From Cohnella laeviribosi DSM 21336 (GTDB lineage Bacteria; Bacillota; Bacilli; Paenibacillales; Paenibacillaceae), in assembly GCF_000378425.1 (NCBI RefSeq), contig NZ_KB899816.1, positions 1-64,000 of the forward strand: a DNA stretch of 64,000 nucleotides, read 5' to 3'. A program made the translations under genes and the position numbers. This document shows, piece after piece, positions 24,383 to 35,553 of this stretch (positions are counted from its first letter, which is position 1; each line of letters starts with the position of its first letter). Under the pieces are notes generated by a model that saw only the letters and a program-made list of their open reading frames with translations, was not told where the DNA came from and did no database searches.

Positions 24383-25033
24383 TTACGAAACGCCGTAGCC
24401 TTCCGGATTTTCGCGCCAGGACTTCAGGAGCTCGACGTCCTTCTCTTGGATCGTGCCGTTTTCAAGGGCGGCTGCGATCAGCGCAGTGTAGTTCGACAGC
24501 GTGTCGAGCGGAATGTTTTCCGCGGCGAACGCGTCGGCCGCCTTCTGGAATTGGTACGTAAAAATGGCGACAACGCCGAGGACGGTGCAGCCGGCTTCCC
24601 GCACGGCTACGGCCGCTTTGAGCGAGCTGCCTCCGGTGGAAATCAGGTCTTCGATCAGCACGACCTTTTGCCCCGGCGTAAAATGGCCTTCGATCTGGTT
24701 GGTCTTGCCGTGGCCCTTGGCTTTGTCCCGCACGTACAGCATGGGCAGGTTCAGCTTCTGGGCGACCCAGGCGGCATGCGGAATGCCGCCGGTTGCGATC
24801 CCGGCTACGGCTTCGCAATCCGGGTAGCGCTCGCGGATGATCGCGGCGAACCCTTCGGCGATCCGCTCGCGAATTTCGGGATACGACATCGTCAGCCGGT
24901 TGTCGCAGTAAATCGGGGATTTGAGCCCGGACGTCCACGTGAACGGTTCGTGCGGACGAAGCGATACGGCCTGAATGCTCAGCAGGGCCTTGGCGATTTC
25001 GTTCGGCAATCGGTCGATAGATACAGCTGTCAT
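24383..25033 (-). CDS. pyrE: Orotate phosphoribosyltransferase
   Basis: The 216-residue cytosolic enzyme joins orotate and PRPP to make OMP. The PRPP motif is VVLIEDLISTGGSS (about residues 124-137), and the flexible loop RDKAKGHGKTNQIEG is present. The N-terminus LRPHEPFTWTSGLKSPIYCDNR also fits the family. It is the last gene of the pyr operon. Its ATG overlaps the pyrF stop by four bases (ATGA), and a terminator follows. Expression depends on the PyrR attenuator in front of pyrR. Confidence 0.97.
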   Translation of the reverse strand: MTAVSIDRLPNEIAKALLSIQAVSLRPHEPFTWTSGLKSPIYCDNRLTMSYPEIRERIAEGFAAIIRERYPDCEAVAGIATGGIPHAAWVAQKLNLPMLYVRDKAKGHGKTNQIEGHFTPGQKVVLIEDLISTGGSSLKAAVAVREAGCTVLGVVAIFTYQFQKAADAFAAENIPLDTLSNYTALIAAALENGTIQEKDVELLKSWRENPEGYGVS

Positions 25034-25770
25034 TCGCTCATCTCCTCCAGTATCGATTCAAACGCGGCGACCGGGTCCGGAGCGCCGGTGATCGGCCGTC
25101 CGATGACGAGATAATCGGTTCCGACCCGGACGGCATCTTTCGGCGTGGTGATGCGGGATTGATCGCCTGCATCCGCGCCGCGCGGCCGTATGCCGGGGGT
25201 CACCGTTACAAAATCCGCACCGCAGGCGGTTTTGATCGCCTGAACTTCAAGCGGCGAAGCGACGACGCCGTGAAGTCCGGCCCGTTTGGCCAGCCGCGCG
25301 TAGTTGACGACCGCGTTTTCGATCGTGCCGGCAATGCCGATCTCCTCGTTCAGCATAGCCTGGCTCGTGCTCGTCAGCTGCGTGACGGCAATGACGATCG
25401 GCTCGGAAGCCGCGTCGCCCGCCTCCAACGCGTCCTTCACTCCCTGCAGGGCAGCGCTCATCATGGCGATGCCTCCCGCCGCATGCACGTTGAACATGTC
25501 CACGCCCAAACGCGTTATGCTTCTTGCCCCTCCGCGCACCGTATTCGGAATGTCGTGCATTTTCAGGTCAAGAAACACGTTGAAGCCGCGGCTCTTCAAT
25601 CCCTGTACGACAGGGATGCCCGCCGCATAAAACAGTTCCATCCCGACTTTCATCCAGCAGCCCGTTCCTTGCAATGCGTCTGCGAGGCGCAAAGCCGATT
25701 CGGCATCCGGCTTGTCCAGCGCCACCATCACCTTGGCGGCCGCCTGTTCTCGGGTCAGGCCCGTCGTCAA
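25030..25770 (-). CDS. pyrF: Orotidine 5'-phosphate decarboxylase
   Basis: The 246-residue TIM-barrel enzyme converts OMP to UMP. The catalytic Asp-x-Lys-x-x-Asp motif is FLDLKMHDIPNTV (about residues 61-73), and the phosphate loop is TPGIRPRG. The start is a TTG at 25770 preceded by AAAGGGG at nine bases. The longer in-frame ATG at 25854 would add 28 residues not seen in the family and covers a stable hairpin. The gene ends with a 4-base overlap with pyrE. The gap to carB is about 94 bp. Confidence 0.93.
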   Translation of the reverse strand: MTTGLTREQAAAKVMVALDKPDAESALRLADALQGTGCWMKVGMELFYAAGIPVVQGLKSRGFNVFLDLKMHDIPNTVRGGARSITRLGVDMFNVHAAGGIAMMSAALQGVKDALEAGDAASEPIVIAVTQLTSTSQAMLNEEIGIAGTIENAVVNYARLAKRAGLHGVVASPLEVQAIKTACGADFVTVTPGIRPRGADAGDQSRITTPKDAVRVGTDYLVIGRPITGAPDPVAAFESILEEMSE

Positions 25771-25864
25771 CCCATTCAGCCCCTTTCGTCCGCGTTGAAA
25801 AAATGTCCATACAGAAGCCCGATCTCCGCCTCCATCGGCGGAAAGACCGGGCATAAGCTCGTTT

Positions 25865-28800
25865 CTAAGGTTGCAGGACCGGCATCGGCTCGCTGGAGAA
25901 GCGCAGCGACTCCAGCATCGTCAGCAGCGCCCGCACCGTATCCAGCGACGTGAGACAAACGACGCCGTTTTCCACCGCTTCGCGGCGGATGCGGAATCCG
26001 TCGCGTTCCGGCGTTTTGCCTTTCGTCAGCGTGTTGACGACGAATTGAGCCTGTCCGGAGCGGATCAGGTCCACGATATTCGGCGAAGCTTCGCTCAGCT
26101 TGTTGACCCGCGTCACGCGCATGCCGGCTTTCTCCAGCGCTTCGGCGGTGCCGCCGGTCGCCAGCAGCTTGTAGCCGAGGTTGTAGAAGCCGCGCAAAAT
26201 CTCGACCGCTTCCGCTTTGTCCTTGTCGGCTACCGTCGCGATGATCGACCCGGAGGACGGGATTTTCATGTTGGCGCCGAGCAAGCCTTTATACAGCGCT
26301 TTGGCAAACTGGCGATCGCGGCCCATCACTTCGCCGGTCGATTTCATTTCCGGCGTCAGCGTCGGGTCGACCCGGCGCAGCTTGGCAAACGAGAAGACCG
26401 GCACTTTGACCGATACATGCTCGTCTTCCGGCCACAGCCCTTCCCGGTAACCGAGATCGGCCAGCTTCTCGCCCAGGATCGCCCGCGTCGCCAGGTTCGC
26501 CATCGGCACGTTCGTCACTTTGGAGAGGAACGGCACCGTCCGCGACGAGCGGGGGTTGACCTCGATCACATAAACCTTGTCGTTCCAGACGACGAATTGG
26601 ATATTGACGAGACCGACCGTTTTCAGTTCCTTGGCGATGCGGATCGTAATATCGACGGCCTGCTTCTTAATGTCCTCGGACAGCGACTGCGGCGGATACA
26701 CCGCGATCGAGTCCCCGGAGTGGACGCCCGCGCGCTCGATATGCTCCATGATGCCCGGAATCAGCACCGTTTCCCCGTCGCAGATAGCGTCGATTTCGAT
26801 CTCTTTGCCGAGCATGTAGCGGTCGATCAGGACGGGATGCTCCGGATTGATTTTCACCGCTTCTTTCATGTAAGCGAGCAGTTCTTCGTCGGAGTAGACG
26901 ATCTCCATCGCGCGCCCGCCAAGCACGTAGGACGGACGAACGAGCACGGGATAGCCGAGTTCACGGGCCGCGCCTACCGCCTCGTCGACCGAAGTGACGG
27001 TCGTGCCTTTCGGCTGGGCGATGTTCAGGCGGCGAAGCAGCGCCTCGAACCGCTTGCGGTCCTCCGCCTCGTCGATGCTGTCAAGCGAGGTGCCGAGGAT
27101 GCGCACGCCGGCGCGGGCGAGCGGGCCCGCCAGATTGATCGCCGTCTGGCCGCCGAACTGGACGATGACGCCGATCGGCTTTTCCTGCTCGATGACGTTC
27201 ATGACGTCTTCGAAGAACAGCGGTTCGAAGTACAGCCGATCCGACGTATTGAAGTCGGTGGAAACCGTCTCCGGGTTGTTGTTGATGATGACGGCTTCGT
27301 ATCCGGCGTTGCGGATCGCCCATACGGCGTGGACCGTCGAATAGTCGAATTCGATGCCTTGCCCGATCCGGATCGGGCCGGAACCGAGCACGACGATTTT
27401 TTCCTTGTCGCTCGGAAGCACTTCGTTCTCCGTTTCGTACGTGGAATAGTAGTACGGAGTCGAAGCTTCGAATTCCGCGGCGCAGGTGTCGACCATTTTA
27501 TAGACCGGCTTAAGCCCTTGCTGCAGGCGGTACTCGCGCACATCCGCTTCGGTCGTATGCGCGGCGCCGGCTCCCTGGCCTTCGCGGCGCAGCTCGGCGA
27601 TCGCGCGGTCGGTAAACCCGAGGCGCTTCGCTTGGCGGAGCGTCTCGAACGTCAGTCCCGGCTCGCGGCGGATGACATCCTCGAACTTGACGATCCGTTC
27701 GATTTTGTCCAGGAACCACCAGTCGATGCGCGTCAGGTCTTGAATTTCCTGAAGCGGCCAGCCGCGGCGGAACGCTTCGGCGACCAGGAACAGCCGCTCG
27801 TCGTCCGGCTTGCTGAGCCGCGTGCGCAGCGTCTGGTCCTCGATCTCGTCCGCGCCTTTGAGCAGCAGGCGGTGCGTGCCGATTTCCAGCGAGCGGACCG
27901 CCTTGTGGATCGACTCTTCGAACGTGCGGCCGATCGCCATCACTTCGCCGGTCGCCTTCATCTGGGTGCCGAGCTTGCGGTTGGCCGAGACGAATTTATC
28001 GAACGGCCAGCGCGGGATTTTGCTGACGATATAGTCCAGCGTCGGCTCGAAGCAGGCGTACGTCTGTCCCGTAACCGGATTGACGATTTCGTCGAGCGTG
28101 TAGCCGATGGCGATTTTCGCCGCCATTTTGGCGATCGGGTAGCCGGTCGCCTTGGAGGCGAGCGCCGAGGAGCGGCTGACGCGCGGGTTGACTTCAATGA
28201 CGTAGTATTGATAGCTATGGGGATCGAGCGCAAACTGCACGTTGCAGCCGCCTTCGATGTTCAGCGCGCGAATGATCTTCAGCGACGCGGAGCGGAGCAT
28301 TTGATACTCGCGGTCCGAGAGCGTCTGGCTCGGCGCGACGACGATGCTGTCGCCGGTATGGACGCCGACGGGGTCGAAGTTCTCCATGTTGCAGACGACG
28401 ATGCAGTTGTCGTTCGCGTCGCGCATCACTTCGTATTCGATTTCCTTCATGCCGGCGATCGATTTCTCGATCAGGCATTGGCCGATCGGACTGTAGCGAA
28501 TGCCGCTTTCGACCGTCTCGCGGAGCTCTTCTTCGGTCTGGGCGATGCCGCCGCCCGTGCCGCCAAGCGTGTAGGCCGGGCGGACGATAACCGGATAGCC
28601 GATCTCATTGGCGAAATCCACCGCTTCCTGCACGCTCGTGACGATGGCGCTTTCCGGCACCGGCTGCCCCAACTCGCGCATCAGCTCGCGGAACTGGTCG
28701 CGGTCCTCCGCGCGTTCGATCGCCGACAGCTGCGTGCCGAGCAGCTTGACGCCCTCCTGCTCCAGAATGCCGGCGCGGGCCAGCTCGACCGCCATGTTCA

Positions 28801-29086
28801 GGCCGGTCTGCCCTCCCAGCGTCGGAAGCAGGCCGTCCGGACGCTCCTGACGGATGATCTGGGATACGAATTCCAGATTGATCGGCTCGATATAGACTTT
28901 GTCGGCCATGTTCGTATCGGTCATGATCGTGGCCGGATTGCTGTTGATCAGAACGACTTCAAGTCCCTCTTCCTTCAGGGCTTGGCAAGCTTGCGTGCCG
29001 GCGTAGTCGAATTCCGCCGCTTGTCCGATCACGATCGGACCGGAGCCGATGACGAGAATTTTTTTGAGATCTTTATTTTTGGGCAT
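25865..29086 (-). CDS. carB: Carbamoyl-phosphate synthase, large chain
   Basis: The 1073-residue enzyme makes carbamoyl phosphate from ammonia, bicarbonate and two ATP. The two homologous halves both start with [20 protein letters not shown] motifs (residues 9 and about 554). Both have ATP-grasp domains ([16 protein letters not shown] and [18 protein letters not shown]). The C-terminal regulatory domain (residues 940 on) has the [11 protein letters not shown] pattern. It overlaps carA by 14 bp. The C-terminal domain is where UMP or ornithine bind in characterised enzymes. It pairs with CarA, which supplies ammonia. Confidence 0.97.
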   Translation of the reverse strand: MPKNKDLKKILVIGSGPIVIGQAAEFDYAGTQACQALKEEGLEVVLINSNPATIMTDTNMADKVYIEPINLEFVSQIIRQERPDGLLPTLGGQTGLNMAVELARAGILEQEGVKLLGTQLSAIERAEDRDQFRELMRELGQPVPESAIVTSVQEAVDFANEIGYPVIVRPAYTLGGTGGGIAQTEEELRETVESGIRYSPIGQCLIEKSIAGMKEIEYEVMRDANDNCIVVCNMENFDPVGVHTGDSIVVAPSQTLSDREYQMLRSASLKIIRALNIEGGCNVQFALDPHSYQYYVIEVNPRVSRSSALASKATGYPIAKMAAKIAIGYTLDEIVNPVTGQTYACFEPTLDYIVSKIPRWPFDKFVSANRKLGTQMKATGEVMAIGRTFEESIHKAVRSLEIGTHRLLLKGADEIEDQTLRTRLSKPDDERLFLVAEAFRRGWPLQEIQDLTRIDWWFLDKIERIVKFEDVIRREPGLTFETLRQAKRLGFTDRAIAELRREGQGAGAAHTTEADVREYRLQQGLKPVYKMVDTCAAEFEASTPYYYSTYETENEVLPSDKEKIVVLGSGPIRIGQGIEFDYSTVHAVWAIRNAGYEAVIINNNPETVSTDFNTSDRLYFEPLFFEDVMNVIEQEKPIGVIVQFGGQTAINLAGPLARAGVRILGTSLDSIDEAEDRKRFEALLRRLNIAQPKGTTVTSVDEAVGAARELGYPVLVRPSYVLGGRAMEIVYSDEELLAYMKEAVKINPEHPVLIDRYMLGKEIEIDAICDGETVLIPGIMEHIERAGVHSGDSIAVYPPQSLSEDIKKQAVDITIRIAKELKTVGLVNIQFVVWNDKVYVIEVNPRSSRTVPFLSKVTNVPMANLATRAILGEKLADLGYREGLWPEDEHVSVKVPVFSFAKLRRVDPTLTPEMKSTGEVMGRDRQFAKALYKGLLGANMKIPSSGSIIATVADKDKAEAVEILRGFYNLGYKLLATGGTAEALEKAGMRVTRVNKLSEASPNIVDLIRSGQAQFVVNTLTKGKTPERDGFRIRREAVENGVVCLTSLDTVRALLTMLESLRFSSEPMPVLQP

Positions 29087-30218
29087 ATTGCAGCTCTCCT
29101 CTCAGCGTCTCCGCCAGCTGCGCCTGACGCGGACGTTCGGGGTTGTTGCGCTTGTGGTCGCGGATCATCTCCAGGAACTGGTCGAACAGATAGCTGCTGT
29201 CGAACGGTCCGGGAGCCGCTTCCGGATGGTACTGCACCGAAAAGGCCGGGTAGCGGTTATGCTTCAAGCCTTCGATCGTTTTGTCGTTGTTGTTGATGTG
29301 CGTGACGGTCAGCTCCGTGCCTTGGATCGAATCTTCCTTGACCGTGTAGCCGTGGTTTTGCGACGTGATGTAGCAGCGTCCGGTTGCGAGTTCCTTGACC
29401 GGATGGTTGCCGCCGCGGTGGCCGAATTTCAGCTTCTCGGTGTCCGCGCCGCAGGCAAGGGCGAAAATTTGATGGCCGAGGCAAATGCCGAAAATCGGAT
29501 ATTCGCCGAGGAGCTGGCGGACCGTTTCCACGGCATGCGGCACGTCCTTCGGATCTCCGGGGCCGTTCGAGAGCTGGATGCCGTCGGGATGCAGCCGGCG
29601 GATTTCGTCGGCGGTGACATTGTGCGGAACGACGACGACGTCGCAGCCGCGCTGCGTCAATTCGCGCAGGATGCCGCTTTTGGCCCCGTAGTCGATCAGC
29701 ACGATCCGCTCGCCGCGGCCCGGGCTGGAAAAGACCTGCTTGGTCGACGTGCGGGCCACCTGATCGCGCAGCAGCGGGGAAGCGTCAAGGCGTTCCCGAA
29801 GCTCCTCCACACGCTCGCTCCCGGTCGTGAGAATGCCCTTCATCGTGCCGTGGCGGCGCAAAATGCGGGTCAGCATGCGCGTGTCGATGTCGCTGATGCC
29901 GATGATGCCGTATTCCTTAAGCAGCCGGTCGAGCGTATATTGCGCCCGCCAGTTGCTGGGCACCGGCTCGTGGCGGCGCACGACGAACCCGTGAATGTAC
30001 GGGCGAATCGATTCGAAGTCGTCGCGGTTGATGCCGTAGTTGCCGATCAGCGGGAACGTCATCGTGACGATTTGCCCGCAATACGAAGGATCGGACAGGA
30101 CTTCCTGGTATCCGGTAATGCCTGTATTGAACACCACTTCACCGGTGGAAACGCCCTCGGCGCCGAATCCGAGACCGGTGAACAGCGTGCCGTCTTCCAG
30201 TAACAATCTCGCTTGCAT
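29073..30218 (-). CDS. carA: Carbamoyl-phosphate synthase, small (glutaminase) chain
   Basis: The 381-residue subunit hydrolyses glutamine and channels ammonia to CarB. The N-terminal domain begins [19 protein letters not shown]. The class I glutamine amidotransferase domain (about residues 170-355) has the nucleophile Cys in FGICLGHQI and the His-Glu pair in [11 protein letters not shown]. Its start ATG at 30218 follows AGGAGGAAAAGGG. It lies between pyrC and carB in the operon, with a 14-bp overlap into carB, consistent with 1:1 synthesis. The length is typical of bacterial CarA. Confidence 0.97.
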   Translation of the reverse strand: MQARLLLEDGTLFTGLGFGAEGVSTGEVVFNTGITGYQEVLSDPSYCGQIVTMTFPLIGNYGINRDDFESIRPYIHGFVVRRHEPVPSNWRAQYTLDRLLKEYGIIGISDIDTRMLTRILRRHGTMKGILTTGSERVEELRERLDASPLLRDQVARTSTKQVFSSPGRGERIVLIDYGAKSGILRELTQRGCDVVVVPHNVTADEIRRLHPDGIQLSNGPGDPKDVPHAVETVRQLLGEYPIFGICLGHQIFALACGADTEKLKFGHRGGNHPVKELATGRCYITSQNHGYTVKEDSIQGTELTVTHINNNDKTIEGLKHNRYPAFSVQYHPEAAPGPFDSSYLFDQFLEMIRDHKRNNPERPRQAQLAETLRGELQYAQK

Positions 30219-30274
30219 CCCTTTTCCTCCTCAAGTCTTCTCCGCTTCTTGTCGCCGGATTCCTTGCCGGTTTC

Positions 30275-31567
30275 CTATGCGCGTTCGCTCCAGACGACCT
30301 TGCCGTCCACCATCGTCAGCACCGGCCATCCGTACAGTTTCCACCCGGCAAACGGCGTGTTGCGTCCTTTCGAAACGAACGTGTCGGGATCGACCTCCCG
30401 CTCCCGCTCCAGATCGATCAGCGTAATGTCCGCCGGCGCTCCCGGCGCGAGCGTTCCCGCCTCGAGGCCGAACACGCGGGCCGGATCGCGGGTCATGCGG
30501 CTGAGCAGGAACGAAAGCGTCCATCTGCCGGTTTTGACGAATTTCGTATAGAGCAGCGGAAACGCGGTTTCGAACCCGACGATGCCGAACGGCGCTCGCT
30601 CGAGCCCTTTCGCCTTCTCCTCGGCGCTGTGCGGGGCGTGGTCGGTGACGATGATGTCGATCGTGCCGTCTTCGAGCGCCTCGATGCAGGCCTCGACGTC
30701 CCGCGGCGTCCGCAGCGGCGGGTTCATCTTCCAGTTCGCGTCCATCGTATCGGGAATGTCTTCGTCGGAGAGCACCAGGTGGTGCGGGCACACTTCCGCC
30801 GTCACCCGGACGCCGACGGACTTGCCGAGACGGATCAGCCGCACCGACTGCTCCGTGCTGACGTGGCATACGTGATAATGCACGCCGGTCGCTTCCGCGA
30901 GCAAAATATCCCGCCCGACGTGAATCGCTTCGGATTCGTTCGGGATGCCTTTCAGGCCGTGCTTGCGGGAAAAGGCGCCTTCGGTGACGGCCGCGCCTTC
31001 GACAAGCGAATCGTCCTCGCAGTGGGCGATGATCGGCAGGCCGAGCGATTTGGCCAGCGCCATCGCATTTTTCATCATTTGGGCGTTCTGTACGCCGACC
31101 CCGTCGTCGGTGAATCCGATCGCGCCCGCTTCCTTAAGCGCGGCAAAATCGGTCAGCTCACGGCCGAGCTCGTTTTTCGTGATCGCGGCGTAAGGCAGCA
31201 CCTTGACGGCGCCTTCGCTTGCCGCTTTCTCCAGCACCAGCCGCACCGTCTCCGGAGAATCCGTTACCGGGCGCGTGTTGGGCATGCAGGCGATCGTCGT
31301 AAAGCCGCCCTTAGCTGCGGAAAGCGTGCCGGTTGCGATCGTCTCCTTATATTCGAATCCGGGCTCCCGCAGATGCGCGTGCATATCGATGAAGCCGGGC
31401 GAAATCAGCTTGCCTTCGGCGTCGATGACTTCCGCTCCCTCCGTATCGGGGCTGTCCGCGCCGTCCGCCCATGCCGCCACTTTGCCGTTTTCCACTTTCA
31501 AATGCTTTTTTTCAAGCGCCCCCGTTTCGGGGTTTACCGCCAAACCGTTTAAGATCCAGGTTGTCAT
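30275..31567 (-). CDS. pyrC: Dihydroorotase
   Basis: The 430-residue amidohydrolase closes carbamoyl-aspartate to dihydroorotate. Metal ligands are in GFIDMHAHLREPG (residues 59-71). Further family marks are ACMPNTRPVTD, the His in VCHVSTEQ and the Asp in VTDHAPH. This is the class I type as in Bacillus, in which carboxylated lysine bridges two zincs. Its ATG follows GGAGG. The gene starts only 33 bp after the pyrR stop, where Bacillus and most relatives have pyrP and/or pyrB, so its substrate must come from a pyrB located elsewhere. Confidence 0.97.
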   Translation of the reverse strand: MTTWILNGLAVNPETGALEKKHLKVENGKVAAWADGADSPDTEGAEVIDAEGKLISPGFIDMHAHLREPGFEYKETIATGTLSAAKGGFTTIACMPNTRPVTDSPETVRLVLEKAASEGAVKVLPYAAITKNELGRELTDFAALKEAGAIGFTDDGVGVQNAQMMKNAMALAKSLGLPIIAHCEDDSLVEGAAVTEGAFSRKHGLKGIPNESEAIHVGRDILLAEATGVHYHVCHVSTEQSVRLIRLGKSVGVRVTAEVCPHHLVLSDEDIPDTMDANWKMNPPLRTPRDVEACIEALEDGTIDIIVTDHAPHSAEEKAKGLERAPFGIVGFETAFPLLYTKFVKTGRWTLSFLLSRMTRDPARVFGLEAGTLAPGAPADITLIDLEREREVDPDTFVSKGRNTPFAGWKLYGWPVLTMVDGKVVWSERA

Positions 31568-31600
31568 ACGCGTAACGGTCCTCCTCGAATCGACGTTCGT

Positions 31601-32390
<790 letters not shown>

Positions 32391-32393
32391 GGA

Positions 32394-32422
32394 ATTATCG
32401 CACGTTCGACAACCGATGTCAA
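32394..32422 (-). promoter_or_regulatory. Promoter of the pyr operon
   Basis: On the minus strand TTGACA (32417-32422), a 17-bp spacer and GATAAT (32394-32399) are present. Confidence 0.85.
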
Positions 32423-32456
32423 CAGGATTTATTAAATTTTTATGCACAAAAATGAA

Positions 32457-33710
32457 TTAAAATTCAAATTCCACATCCGTCAGGCGGCGCTTGATTTCGT
32501 TGATGACGCGGCGCTCCTCTTCTTCGCCCTTGGCGATGAACGTCACGGAGAAGCGGATGAAGCGTCCGGCGTCGTCCCACGGAACGGTGGAGATGAGCTT
32601 TTCGCGGATCAAATATTGCGAGAAGTCTTCGGCCGTTTCAAAGCGCTGCCCGCCCTTGATGCCTTTCGGCGCTTCGACGTACAGGAAGAACGAACCTTTC
32701 GGCTTCTCGGCTTTGAAGCCGATTTCGTTCAGCGCGGCCACGAGCAGGTCGTGGCGGCGGGAATATTTGGCCGCGATCGCTTCGGTAATTTGCGGGTTCG
32801 CAAGCCCGTAAGCGGCCGCTTTCTGAATCGCGATGAACTGGCCGGAATCGTTGTTGTCCTTGACGTCGCTGAACGCTTTGACGATCAGCGGGTTGCCCGC
32901 GACAAAGCCGATCCGCCAGCCGGTCATGTTGTACGACTTGGACAAGGAATGCAGCTCCACGCCTACGTCTTTGGCGCCCGGTACGGAGAGGAAGCTGAGC
33001 GGCTTCACGCCGTCGTAGGTCAGCGCGGCATACGGCGCGTCATGCACGACTACGACGCTGTGCTTTTTCGCCCATTCGACGACTTTCGCGAAGAATTCGG
33101 GCGTCGCGGCTGCGCCCGTCGGGTTGTTCGGATAGTTCAGATACAGCAGCTTGGCGCGGCGGGCGATTTCCTCCGGAATGGAATCCAGATCCGGCAGGAA
33201 GTTGTTCTCTTTCGTCAATTTAACGTTGTACACTTCGCCGCCGAGGTATTTCGTGTGCGTGCCCATGATCGGATAACCCGGCACGGTCATGATCGTAATG
33301 TCGCCCGGGTTGATGAACACGGACGGCAGCATGGCCAAAGCGGGCTTGGAGCCGATCGAGTGCACGACCTCGGTCTCCGGATCGATGCCGTCTACGCCGA
33401 ACACGTCTTTCAAATATTTGGCCGCCGCCACCTTGAACTCGGCGATGCCGTTGTCCGCGTAGCCGCGGTTTTCGGGCTTGGCCGCTTCTTCAGCAAGCTT
33501 CGCCACGATGCCGGCGTCCGCCATTTCATCCGGCTCGCCCACGCCCATGTCGATCAGTTCGACGTCGGGAAACGCCTTTTTGGCGGCCGCTTTGGCGCGC
33601 TTGATTTTTTCGAACTTGTAAATGTTCGTGTCTTTCCCGTAATTGGCCCCGCCGATCCGGTCGGCAAATTGCTTCTGAATGTAAGTCGATTGATAATATT
33701 CCACGCTCAC
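32457..33710 (-). CDS. dapL: LL-diaminopimelate aminotransferase (DapL)
   Basis: The 417-residue fold-type I PLP enzyme converts tetrahydrodipicolinate to LL-diaminopimelate in one step, bypassing the succinyl or acetyl branches of lysine/wall synthesis. PLP lysine: LHSLSKSYNMTGWRIGFVAGN. The N-terminal substrate region has IDMGVGEPDEMAD, and LYLNYPNNPTGAAA is the aspartate-aminotransferase-like loop. GTG 33710 follows AGGAG at nine bases. A longer in-frame start at 33815 has no site. It is placed between rluD and pyrR, where Bacillus has no such gene. Related aminotransferases such as PatA could be confused, but length and motifs favour DapL. Confidence 0.85.
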   Translation of the reverse strand: MSVEYYQSTYIQKQFADRIGGANYGKDTNIYKFEKIKRAKAAAKKAFPDVELIDMGVGEPDEMADAGIVAKLAEEAAKPENRGYADNGIAEFKVAAAKYLKDVFGVDGIDPETEVVHSIGSKPALAMLPSVFINPGDITIMTVPGYPIMGTHTKYLGGEVYNVKLTKENNFLPDLDSIPEEIARRAKLLYLNYPNNPTGAAATPEFFAKVVEWAKKHSVVVVHDAPYAALTYDGVKPLSFLSVPGAKDVGVELHSLSKSYNMTGWRIGFVAGNPLIVKAFSDVKDNNDSGQFIAIQKAAAYGLANPQITEAIAAKYSRRHDLLVAALNEIGFKAEKPKGSFFLYVEAPKGIKGGQRFETAEDFSQYLIREKLISTVPWDDAGRFIRFSVTFIAKGEEEERRVINEIKRRLTDVEFEF

Positions 33711-33856
33711 GTTGCAACACTCCTCGCCTGCAAATAGTCTCGAACACAATCCTGGCCGCTTCCTGGACACAGGGGTACGTATTCTAATATGACGCAATCG
33801 GGCTAAGCGCTCCATGGATTATTCCGCAGAACTTTTGCAGGATTTGCAAGCCTTGT

Positions 33857-34843
33857 TTATCTTGTCCTGAGCATGCGAAGGACATGCTCCATGTCGGCCG
33901 GCAGCGGCGCGCTGAACTCCATCGTTTCGCCCGTCCGGGGATGCACGAAGCCGAGCACGCCCGCATGCAGCGCTTGTCCGTCGAGACCGAGGTTTTTCCC
34001 CCCGCGTCCGCCGTAAACCGGGTCGCCCACGAGCGGATGCCCGATATATTTCATATGCACCCTGATCTGGTGAGTCCGTCCCGTCTCCAGCCGCAGCTCG
34101 ACAAGCGTATAATCGGGGAAGCGCTCCACCACCGAAAAATGCGTGACCGCAGGTTTGGCCCCCCGATCCGTGACCGTGAACATTTTCCGGTCGTGCTTGT
34201 CCCGCCCGATCGGCGCGTCGATCGTTCCCCGGTCGTGCGGAAGCACACCCCGAACGAGGGCGGTGTAGCGGCGGATCACCGAATGCGCTTTGAGCTGCGC
34301 GGCGAGCGAAGCATGGGCCGCATCGTTTTTGGCGGCCATCAGCAGGCCGGTCGTATCCTTGTCGATCCGGTGGACGATGCCCGGCCGGACGGCGCCGTTA
34401 ATGCCGGACAAGTCCCGGCAATGATAAAGCAGCGCGTTGACGACCGTGCCGGACGAATGCCCCGGCGCCGGATGCACGACCATGCCCCGCGGCTTGTTGA
34501 TGACGATGACGTCTTCGTCCTCGTAAACGACGTCGAGCGGAATCGGTTCCGGAGCGGCCTCGATCGGTTCGGGCTCGGGAATCGTCACCGCGATCACGTC
34601 GCCCGCCGCCGTCTTGGCATTCGGCTTGCTTGCCTTGCCGTTCACCAGCACAAGTCCGCTCCGTATCCAATCCTGCACTTGGGAACGCGAAACGGACGGA
34701 TCGGCGAACCGGTCCGTCACATGCTTGTCCAGCCTCTCGCCGGCGTGATCCTCCGTCACGGCCCAGGACAATTCCCGCTCCGCGCCTTCCTCTTCGTCCG
34801 AATCGTACAGTTCAAACAAGTTGCTGTTCATCTCCGTTGCCAT
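33857..34843 (-). CDS. rluD: 23S rRNA pseudouridine synthase, RluD/YlyB family
   Basis: The 328-residue protein has an N-terminal acidic extension, an S4 RNA-binding domain (about residues 35-90: ERLDKHVTDRFADPSVSRSQVQDWIRSG) and a catalytic domain with HRIDKDTTGLLMAAKN. The Asp of the HRLD-type motif is the nucleophile. RluD modifies U1911/1915/1917-type sites of 23S rRNA in E. coli, and the Bacillus homologue is YlyB. The start at 34843 overlaps the lspA end by 32 bp. It follows AAGGAG with 10-base spacing. The gene order lspA-ylyB-pyrR is as in Bacillus, apart from dapL. Confidence 0.9.
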   Translation of the reverse strand: MATEMNSNLFELYDSDEEEGAERELSWAVTEDHAGERLDKHVTDRFADPSVSRSQVQDWIRSGLVLVNGKASKPNAKTAAGDVIAVTIPEPEPIEAAPEPIPLDVVYEDEDVIVINKPRGMVVHPAPGHSSGTVVNALLYHCRDLSGINGAVRPGIVHRIDKDTTGLLMAAKNDAAHASLAAQLKAHSVIRRYTALVRGVLPHDRGTIDAPIGRDKHDRKMFTVTDRGAKPAVTHFSVVERFPDYTLVELRLETGRTHQIRVHMKYIGHPLVGDPVYGGRGGKNLGLDGQALHAGVLGFVHPRTGETMEFSAPLPADMEHVLRMLRTR

Positions 34844-35342
34844 CGGTTTCGTTCTCCTTGTCTTTCTCCCGTTTTGCCGTCAGAAGCGAGTCCAGTATAA
34901 TCAGCGCCACCCCGCAGACGATGGCGGTATCGGCTAGATTGAAGATCGGAAACGTCCAACTGCCGAAATTGAATTGCAAAAAGTCGACGACTTCGCCGTA
35001 AAGCGCGCGGTCCAGAAAATTGCCGACGGCTCCCCCCAGAACGAGAGCCAGACCCGTCAGCAACAGCGGATGCCCTAAGCGATAAGAACGGTGAAGGTAC
35101 CAGACGATCCCCGTCGCCACGATAATCGTAATCGCGATAAAAAAGATCCGCTGCTCCTGCAAAATGCCGAATGCCGCGCCGCGGTTGCGAATCGACGTAA
35201 TCAGGAAAAAGTTCCCGATCACCTTGATCTGTTCGTACAGTTCCAGGTTGCGCTCAATGATTTTTTTGGTTATGTAGTCAATGGCAAAAGTCAACAAAGC
35301 AATCGCGTAATACAGCCAAATTCCAGGTCGACTCCGTTGCAT
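34812..35342 (-). CDS. lspA: Signal peptidase II (lipoprotein signal peptidase)
   Basis: The 176-residue protein has four hydrophobic helices in the cytoplasmic membrane. It cleaves prolipoproteins in front of the lipid-modified Cys. The two catalytic aspartates are in GNFLDRALYGEVVDFL and FPIFNLADTAI. The conserved NRGAAFG segment is at about residue 55. It serves the lipoproteins of this window (binding proteins, adaptors, NagZ). The C-terminal tail (REKDKENETDGNGDEQQ) is cytoplasmic and overlaps the rluD start. It has its own promoter upstream, at 35384-35413. Confidence 0.95.
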   Translation of the reverse strand: MQRSRPGIWLYYAIALLTFAIDYITKKIIERNLELYEQIKVIGNFFLITSIRNRGAAFGILQEQRIFFIAITIIVATGIVWYLHRSYRLGHPLLLTGLALVLGGAVGNFLDRALYGEVVDFLQFNFGSWTFPIFNLADTAIVCGVALIILDSLLTAKREKDKENETDGNGDEQQLV

Positions 35343-35383
35343 TCGTAACGATCCGCCTCTCCGAGCATATTCCTGATGATTTT

Positions 35384-35413
35384 ATCATATTCGCAAGCCT
35401 AGCGTCCATGTAA
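35384..35413 (-). promoter_or_regulatory. Promoter of lspA
   Basis: On the minus strand TTACAT (35408-35413), an 18-bp spacer and TATGAT (35384-35389) are present. Confidence 0.5.
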
Positions 35414-35553
35414 GAGGATGCAAATAACGACAGCGCGTCCAAAACATGCCCTGCTTCCGCATGACGTAAAAGCGGCGGCCTTGGAGAAACTATGCAGCAG
35501 TCGCCGCGGCATCATGCTTTTATTAAGTAATGCAAAGGAAGGGGACAAACGTC

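Noticed and set aside
25871-29296. 1141-codon plus-strand frame
   Set aside because: It is a mirror of carB, Arg- and Asp-rich, without domains. carB on the other strand is certain.
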